Positions 6,887 through 11,924 of a stretch of DNA of 11,924 nucleotides are shown one piece after another; position 1 is the stretch's first letter, and each line of letters starts with the position of its first letter. This stretch comes from a bacterium SM23_31. Its GTDB lineage: Bacteria > SM23-31. The stretch is taken from assembly GCA_001304035.1 (NCBI GenBank), contig LJUD01000055.1, positions 1 to 11,924 of the forward strand. The letters run 5' to 3'. Both the position numbers and the translations under genes were made by a program. The notes beneath the pieces are model-generated. The model ran no database searches. It was not told the origin of the DNA and was given only the letters and a program-made list of their open reading frames with translations.

Positions 6887-8974
6887 ATGATGCGGAAATT
6901 ATTAATATCTGCATTGGCAATACTGCTTATTGCAGGCATTGCACTTGCCCAGGATAAGCAGCCGCTCACAGCCGAAGACTATTACCTTGTCAAGAATGTG
7001 GGCGGTCCTTCGCTGTCGCCCGATGGGAAATATGTTGCTTTTACCGTACAGACAGTCAGGGAGAAAGAAAACGACCGCCATACTCGAATCTGGATGAAGG
7101 ACCTTGTATCCGGCGAAGTGTACCCTTTCACCTCGCCTGAACATAACAGCACAAATCCACAATGGAGTGAGGATGGGGAATATCTCATTTTTACGTCTAG
7201 TAGAGGAACAGAGAACCGCACCTGGCACATCAAGATAAGTACCGTTAGAGGAGAGGCATTCTACAAGGAAGACTACAAGCCTGCACCGGGTAATCTTTCA
7301 CCGGACGGAAATTACAGACTCTTTACCAAGCGGGTTGATATGAAACCTGATACCACGGAACAGAAAGAGCAAAAAGACGAAGAGTTTGACGGAATAATCA
7401 TCGAGCACCGCGCATATAAGCGGGATGGGAGAAGTGATTTTTTGCCTGCTCCGCAGCCGGACCGCGGTGGTATTGCACAGATTTTCAGAGTAATAGTCGA
7501 GGACAACCCGGACACTTTGCAATTAACCGCCGGCGGTTTGGTAAAAGGAAGCCCAACGTGGTCCCAGGACGGGAATTATGTGCTTTATACGGAAAGCCCT
7601 GTCCAGCGCGATGAGAACGACCGTGCGTTAGAATTCCTCGACCGTAAATTTGGCAACACTGCCTATGTAATTTCTGTTGACGGCGGGCAGCCAAAAAAAC
7701 TGGATATTAGTAAAGGTGAGGTCGGCAGTTTCAAGTTTGCGAACAATGAAAATCGATTTTATTATTCATATACCCCCGAACGGTTTGCAGAGTCGGAATA
7801 TTACGTTTACGACCTTGATACCGACAAATCAATCAGGTTAGACAAAGACTGGATTTACGGCATCCGGAGTGTAAAGTGGAGCCCTGACGACCGGTGGCTT
7901 TATTTTACGGTATTGATCGGCGGGTCATCTCACCTATGCCGGATTCAGTCCGACGGCACGGGAAAAGTTGAACAGATTACACATGGCGATTTTCAGTATG
8001 GCTCCTTCCAATACGATGAAGACATGACCTTTATGGTGTATACCAAAACATCACCAACTATGCCCGGAGAACTATTCATGGCTGACATAGACGGGAGTAA
8101 TGAGCGCCGGCTTACCAATATCAATCAGGAATTTCTTGACGAAGTGTATCTTAGCCCGGTTAAACGGCTCGAAATTGAAGGAAAAGGCGGATTAAGGATT
8201 GAGGGATGGCTGATGGAACCTTACGGTTATGAATCCGGAAAGAAATATCCGCTTGTCCTGCAGATTCACGGCGGACCGCATTCGGCATATGGTAATACCT
8301 ATTTCCAGCAGTTTCAAATGCTTGCAGCCCAGGGATTTTACGTCCTGTACACTAATCCTCGAGGAAGCAGCGGGTACGGGCAAGACTTTGCGTACATTAC
8401 CCGGGAAAAATGGGGCATAGATGACTATAATGATCTCATGAGATTTGTAGATTATGCTGTCGAGAATTTTGATGTGGATGAGAAGAAACTCGGTGTCGCA
8501 GGAGGAAGCTACGGTGGATTTATGACAAACTGGATCACTACACAAACTGACCGTTTCGCTGCCGCTGCCACGAGCAGGAGCATCTGCAACTGGTTCAGTT
8601 TTTTTGGAAACTCCGACATCCAGAGCCTGATCGTCAATGAGTTCGGATTTGGATTCCCCTGGGACGAAAAAGTAGCGGAAAATATGTGGAAATTGTCTCC
8701 GATAGCTTATGTAAAGAATGTAAAGACGCCGACACTGATTATTCACAGTGAGCAGGATTACCGTTGCCCCATTGGTCAGGGTGAGGAGTGGTTTCAGGCG
8801 TTAAAAATACTCGGAGTGCCCACCCGGTTTGTCCGCTATCCTCGTGAAAGTCATGGGCTTTCACGTTCCGGCGAGCCCAAACATCTCGTGCACCGCCTGA
8901 ATGAAATAAGAGCATGGTTTGTTAAATACCTCGAAGAAGATTCAACAGTAACCGGTTCGGATATAAAAAAATAA
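6887..8974 (+). CDS. Exported S9 (prolyl oligopeptidase) family serine peptidase
   Basis: This 695-residue protein cleaves short peptides, as a dipeptidyl- or acylaminoacyl-peptidase-like enzyme. A signal peptide (MMRKLLIS core, ALA cleavage after residue 21) sends it to the periplasm or beyond. Residues about 35-420 form a beta-propeller of PD40/WD40-like blades, shown by repeats such as LSPDGKYVAF, WSEDGEYLIF, WSQDGNYVLY and WSPDDRWLYF. The alpha/beta-hydrolase domain (about 440-685) has HGGPH (oxyanion-hole region), NPRGSSGYG, and the triad Ser541 in GGSYGGF, Asp624 in SEQDYRCP and His656 in ESHGLSRSG. These are typical of the S9C branch. AAGAGG sits five bases before the first ATG; the second ATG, one codon later, is equally possible. 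It is followed after 28 bp by an M28 peptidase gene, so the two probably form an operon. The exact specificity is unknown. Confidence 0.93.
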   Translation: MMRKLLISALAILLIAGIALAQDKQPLTAEDYYLVKNVGGPSLSPDGKYVAFTVQTVREKENDRHTRIWMKDLVSGEVYPFTSPEHNSTNPQWSEDGEYLIFTSSRGTENRTWHIKISTVRGEAFYKEDYKPAPGNLSPDGNYRLFTKRVDMKPDTTEQKEQKDEEFDGIIIEHRAYKRDGRSDFLPAPQPDRGGIAQIFRVIVEDNPDTLQLTAGGLVKGSPTWSQDGNYVLYTESPVQRDENDRALEFLDRKFGNTAYVISVDGGQPKKLDISKGEVGSFKFANNENRFYYSYTPERFAESEYYVYDLDTDKSIRLDKDWIYGIRSVKWSPDDRWLYFTVLIGGSSHLCRIQSDGTGKVEQITHGDFQYGSFQYDEDMTFMVYTKTSPTMPGELFMADIDGSNERRLTNINQEFLDEVYLSPVKRLEIEGKGGLRIEGWLMEPYGYESGKKYPLVLQIHGGPHSAYGNTYFQQFQMLAAQGFYVLYTNPRGSSGYGQDFAYITREKWGIDDYNDLMRFVDYAVENFDVDEKKLGVAGGSYGGFMTNWITTQTDRFAAAATSRSICNWFSFFGNSDIQSLIVNEFGFGFPWDEKVAENMWKLSPIAYVKNVKTPTLIIHSEQDYRCPIGQGEEWFQALKILGVPTRFVRYPRESHGLSRSGEPKHLVHRLNEIRAWFVKYLEEDSTVTGSDIKK

Positions 8975-9002
8975 CCTATAGTTTAAATTACAGGAGGATA
9001 AT

Positions 9003-10595
9003 ATGGTATATCGAAAAAGCGCAGTTTATTGCATTGTGGTATTGTTAATCGTCTGTCTGGCGGTTCCGGTCTATTCACAGGATTCGGGAGCAAAGACAAT
9101 TACCGCTGCTGAGTTGAACACACATTTAACCTTCATTGCGTCTGATGAGCTCAAAGGGAGAAATACTCCGTCGCCGGAACTTAAAATAGCGGCTAAATAC
9201 CTTGCCACCGTGGTGGAAAGTTATGGTTTTAAACCCCTTATGCCGGATGGTACATTTTTTCAGAAAATTCCTATTTATTATGTAAATGTATCCGAGACCG
9301 GAACAAATTTAACCGTTAAATCGTCATCCGGGGCGCAATCGTTCAGTTTTCCTGAGGACTTCAGTGCAAGTACGCGTTCAAATGGTTTTTTCTCAGGTGA
9401 AGTTGTTTTTGTCGGATTTGGTCTTTCAGCGCCCGACCTTGATTGGGACGACTATAGTAATATAAATGTATACGGAAAAGTCGTTATCATGCTGGGTGGG
9501 CAGCTGCCTCCCGACCATCCGCTAAACACGAGAGAGAACCTACGCTTGATTTCAAGGCGCAGCAATGTTGCTCAAGAAAGGGGTGCAATTGCGGTTTTAA
9601 CCGTACAGAGCCCTCCGGAAGAAGAGGGAATGATCGAGGCAAACGAAAATTTTCCTAATAGAGAATCCACCGTTTACGGGGATTTTAATCCTGAAAATGC
9701 TGCTTTTTTCAGTGGTAATGTTCGGCACAATGTTGCAGCAGCCCTTCTGGATTGTGATGAAGATGCAGTAGCAGATATGTTCGAGCAAATCAGCCGCGGG
9801 GAACGGATTCCCGGAAAGAGTTTTACCGGTAAAACCGCAGAGATCGTCGTCGAGTCTCATATAATCGGGGTGGATCAAACCCAGAATGTTGTCGCCGTTA
9901 TTGAAGGTTCCGACCCGGTGCTTAAAAATGAATACGTCGTATACGGTGCTCACTATGACCATCTCGGAGTGCGTAACCAACAAGTCTATAATGGCGCAGA
10001 TGATGACGGCTCGGGAACGGTTGCCCTCTTGGAGATCGCCCAGGCGTTTTACGTCGACAGACCAAGACGCTCTATAATAATAAATTGGCATACCGGCGAG
10101 GAAAAAGGTCTTGTGGGTGCCCGTTATTTCACGTCAAATCCGCCCGTGCCACTTGAAAAAATCAGCGCCCAGATAAACATGGATATGATCGGACGCAATG
10201 ATCCGGAAACAGTGTTTGTCATAGGCCCCGGCAGGATCAGTACGGAACTCGATGGTATAACCAGGGATATGAATAACAAGCATATAAAAATGAATCTGGA
10301 TTATAAATATGATGCACCCGATGATCCTAACAGATACTATAACCGTAGCGACCATTACATGTATGCGCAGTGGGGAATACCGATTGTTTTTTTATTCACC
10401 GATGTCCATGAAGATTACCACAGAGTCACAGATACCATTGATAAGATCGATTTCTCGAAGATGGAACGAATTGCAAAATTGGCGTATTATATCGGTTTTG
10501 AAGTAGCCGGAAAAGACGAATTACTGAAACTCGACGCCGACCCGAACATCACCGTTCGCGGAAAGCTGTATACGCCTTCTCAGAGAATAAGGTGA
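9003..10595 (+). CDS. Exported M28-family zinc aminopeptidase/carboxypeptidase with PA domain
   Basis: This 530-residue protein has a signal peptide ending near VYS (residue 25). A protease-associated (PA) domain lies at roughly 130-260, and a C-terminal M28 di-zinc domain at about 295-510. All expected metal and catalytic residues are visible. They are H317 and D319 in AHYDHLG, D334 in GADDDGSG (bridging), E366 (general base) and E367 (ligand) in TGEEKGL, D394 in NMDMIGR, and H473 in DYHRVTDT. Family members remove single residues from peptide ends, mostly as aminopeptidases. The start has AGGAGG close upstream. It lies 28 bp after the S9 peptidase gene and ends 18 bp before a strong terminator, so it is the last gene of that unit. 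Together the two would break exported or environmental peptides down to dipeptides and amino acids. Confidence 0.93.
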   Translation: MVYRKSAVYCIVVLLIVCLAVPVYSQDSGAKTITAAELNTHLTFIASDELKGRNTPSPELKIAAKYLATVVESYGFKPLMPDGTFFQKIPIYYVNVSETGTNLTVKSSSGAQSFSFPEDFSASTRSNGFFSGEVVFVGFGLSAPDLDWDDYSNINVYGKVVIMLGGQLPPDHPLNTRENLRLISRRSNVAQERGAIAVLTVQSPPEEEGMIEANENFPNRESTVYGDFNPENAAFFSGNVRHNVAAALLDCDEDAVADMFEQISRGERIPGKSFTGKTAEIVVESHIIGVDQTQNVVAVIEGSDPVLKNEYVVYGAHYDHLGVRNQQVYNGADDDGSGTVALLEIAQAFYVDRPRRSIIINWHTGEEKGLVGARYFTSNPPVPLEKISAQINMDMIGRNDPETVFVIGPGRISTELDGITRDMNNKHIKMNLDYKYDAPDDPNRYYNRSDHYMYAQWGIPIVFLFTDVHEDYHRVTDTIDKIDFSKMERIAKLAYYIGFEVAGKDELLKLDADPNITVRGKLYTPSQRIR

Positions 10596-10613
10596 TAGTT
10601 AAGTGATATATGG

Positions 10614-10650
10614 AAAGCCCCGTCCCGCTCAATGTGGTCGGGGCTTTTTT
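10614..10650 (+). terminator. Rho-independent terminator after the peptidase pair
   Basis: AAAGCCCCG (10614-10622) pairs with CGGGGCTTT (10639-10647), extended by CC/GG after one mismatch, and runs into a T6 tract (10645-10650). It begins 18 bases after the M28 stop codon. Confidence 0.92.
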
Positions 10651-10843
10651 ATTAAAAAACGCACTCCATTTGGTATAGGATTGTTTATATATAATTGAGC
10701 ACGGGTAATTTTTAAATAAGGAGTACTTTGATTATCAAAAGGATTGTAAATCTCCCCCAACCGGGATAAGCTATTGAATGATAAATAAAATGCGATAAAT
10801 AAGGTCGTAATAATTTTTTTTATTCCGTGAAAAAGCTTGATAA

Positions 10844-10865
10844 AAGGTATTTTATTCATTACCTT
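10844..10865. promoter_or_regulatory. Inverted repeat in the rpsU upstream region
   Basis: AAGGTA (10844-10849) and TACCTT (10860-10865) form a perfect six-base inverted repeat with a ten-base spacer, and TATAAA (10865-10870) follows. TTGATA at 10837-10842 is too far away (22 bases) to pair with it as a normal promoter. The site could be an operator or leader hairpin for rpsU, or chance in AT-rich DNA. The rest of 10651-10909 shows nothing clear. Confidence 0.25.
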
Positions 10866-10909
10866 ATAAAGATTTAGTTCCAAAACCATGGAAAGGAGTG
10901 TGTTAAAAT

Positions 10910-11104
10910 ATGCCTGCAGTTAAGGTACGAGACGGTGAGCCTTTTGAACGTGCATATAAACGATTTGTCAAAGCGTGTGAAAAAGCCGGATTAATGTCCG
11001 ACATCAAAAAACATCAGCATTTCGAGAAACCGAGTGAAAAAAAGAAGCGAAAACTCGCTACAGCCAAGCGAAAATCAAGAAGATTCCAGCTTGAGAACTA
11101 TTAA
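10910..11104 (+). CDS. rpsU: 30S ribosomal protein S21
   Basis: This 64-residue, very basic protein of the small ribosomal subunit helps mRNA base-pair with 16S rRNA during initiation. It opens PAVKVRDGEPFERAYKRF and ends in a Lys/Arg-rich tail (KKKRKLATAKRKSRRFQLENY part), both typical of S21. E. coli S21 is 71 residues; 63-66 is usual in many other phyla. AAGGAG at 10893-10898 stands 11 bases before the ATG. It has its own upstream region after a strong terminator and is followed by a hairpin terminator and cvpA. Confidence 0.96.
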   Translation: MPAVKVRDGEPFERAYKRFVKACEKAGLMSDIKKHQHFEKPSEKKKRKLATAKRKSRRFQLENY

Positions 11105-11131
11105 TAGTTTTAGGGGATTTTATAATCGTAG

Positions 11132-11169
11132 AATCGCGTTTGTTGTCGGGAATTGAACGCGATTTTTTT
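11132..11169 (+). terminator. Rho-independent terminator between rpsU and cvpA
   Basis: AATCGCGTT (11132-11140) and AACGCGATT (11156-11164) form a perfect nine-base stem with a 15-base loop, running into T7 (11163-11169). It ends only 14 bases before the cvpA ATG, so cvpA expression would rely on incomplete termination or on a promoter hidden in or near rpsU. Confidence 0.85.
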
Positions 11170-11183
11170 ATGAGAATATAATT

Positions 11184-11924
11184 ATGAATTACCTTGATAT
11201 CGTCATTTTAGCGGTAGTGGGATTTTTTACTTTCTGGGGTATTAAGAAAGGTCTCACTAAAACACTTATCGGTGTTATCGGTTTTATACTTGCTCTGTCA
11301 ATTGCTACAGGCATGATGGGAACAATTGCCGGCATAATGCATAATCTTTTAAATATAAACAAAGGAGCTGCTTACATTCTAAGTTTTTTACTGCTTTTCG
11401 TAGGCGTGTTGTTGATATGTTCTGCAATTGCATACATTATCCTTAAGACTTTTACCATTACATCAACTCGCTGGATAGACCGTATCAGCGGCGGAATATT
11501 GGGGTTTCTTATAGGAAACCTGATATTAAGTACAGTACTGGTTATGCTTTCGTTCTTTTCCTTTTCCGAACAGCTTATGCCCGGAAAAGAAAAGTCTTTT
11601 CTTTACCCCTATGCAAAAGGCTTTTTCCCGGGATTTTATAACCTGATGGTGAAACTTAAACCCTCTTCAAAAACATTTCAGAATATAACTGAAGACATCC
11701 TGAATGGACAGCCAGAAGAAGCTCTTAAAAGAACACAGGCTGGGCGGGATTTGCTCAAGTATTGGGAGAAACTGAAACCGGAAAAACAAAATGAAAATGA
11801 AGGGAACCATCCGCAAATTGCACTCCGAAATTCCGAATCCGGTATTCAGGTCCCCGCATCACCGGGACAGTATAAAGAGTATTCCGGTATCATTATTGCC
11901 AGCCGTGCATTGGACGTAATTATC
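11184..11924 (+). CDS. CvpA-family inner-membrane protein (3' end outside window)
   Basis: The frame from ATG at 11184 is open for 247 codons to the window edge. The start MNYLDIVILAVVGFFTFWGIKKGL is the typical CvpA beginning (short first segment, then G-x-x-x-G-L). Membrane segments lie at about 4-20, 26-45, 61-84 and 103-126; RISGGILGF (about 98-106) matches the conserved family glycine motif. CvpA proteins are linked to colicin V production and envelope or bile stress, with no settled biochemical role. Most are about 160-180 residues. This one continues with a soluble, charged tail (from about 130) that is still open at 247. The ribosome site is weak. The rpsU-cvpA pairing is often followed by mutS2 in related groups, so mutS2 may lie beyond the edge; that is inference. 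Confidence 0.8.
   Translation, partial: MNYLDIVILAVVGFFTFWGIKKGLTKTLIGVIGFILALSIATGMMGTIAGIMHNLLNINKGAAYILSFLLLFVGVLLICSAIAYIILKTFTITSTRWIDRISGGILGFLIGNLILSTVLVMLSFFSFSEQLMPGKEKSFLYPYAKGFFPGFYNLMVKLKPSSKTFQNITEDILNGQPEEALKRTQAGRDLLKYWEKLKPEKQNENEGNHPQIALRNSESGIQVPASPGQYKEYSGIIIASRALDVII

Noticed and set aside
8192..8746. 184-codon open frame on the - strand
   Set aside because: It is antisense to the catalytic domain of the S9 peptidase, with no domain or ribosome site.
10629..10889. 86-codon open frame on the - strand between the peptidase terminator and rpsU
   Set aside because: It overlaps the terminator and the rpsU upstream region, has no ribosome site, and its composition simply reflects AT-rich DNA.
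1..11924. CRISPR arrays, tRNA or rRNA genes
   Set aside because: No regularly spaced repeats and no recognisable tRNA or rRNA sequence were seen on either strand.

Overview
The window looks like ordinary chromosome from a Gram-negative, chemoheterotrophic bacterium, probably in or near the FCB superphylum (Ignavibacteriota, Calditrichota, Marinimicrobia or KSB1-like lineages). This placement is inference. It rests on the outer-membrane FadL-type porin, two exported peptidases with signal peptides, and a short 64-residue S21 next to cvpA. Most genes have clear Shine-Dalgarno sequences (AGGAGG, AAGGAG, GAGGAG) and there are two TTG-N17-TATATT promoters. Both traits argue against Bacteroidota proper, which use few Shine-Dalgarno sites and a different promoter consensus.

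Layout. (1) 1-104, + strand: the last 31 codons and probable right end of an ISL3-family insertion sequence. (2) 128-3112, - strand: etfB then etfA (electron transfer flavoprotein), followed by a cation diffusion facilitator with a DD-DD metal site typical of Mn-type members. A 17-bp imperfect inverted repeat enclosing a second hairpin fills the gap between etfA and the transporter gene. (3) 3113-3427: a divergent control region with one good sigma70-like promoter facing each way and three copies of the octamer ATTAGAAT. (4) 3428-6581, + strand: a FadL/OmpP1-family outer-membrane channel, then glmS. (5) 6582-6886: intergenic DNA with a second, diverged copy of the hairpin repeat. (6) 6887-10595, + strand: an exported S9 prolyl-oligopeptidase-family serine peptidase and an exported PA-M28 zinc peptidase 28 bp apart, closed by a strong terminator at 10614-10650. 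(7) 10910-11924, + strand: rpsU, a terminator hairpin, and a cvpA-family membrane protein running off the window.

How the genes fit together. FadL-type uptake of hydrophobic compounds and ETF, which takes electrons from acyl-CoA dehydrogenases, belong to the same fatty-acid oxidation pathway. They are divergently transcribed from one control region, so shared regulation is plausible. The two peptidases look like a peptide-scavenging pair in the periplasm or outside the cell. glmS, rpsU, cvpA and the metal transporter are housekeeping genes. No new defence, mobile or biosynthetic system was found. The most useful points beyond routine annotation are the IS remnant at the left edge, the hairpin repeat family, the shared octamer in the divergent promoter region, and the unusual inserted segment in the metal transporter.
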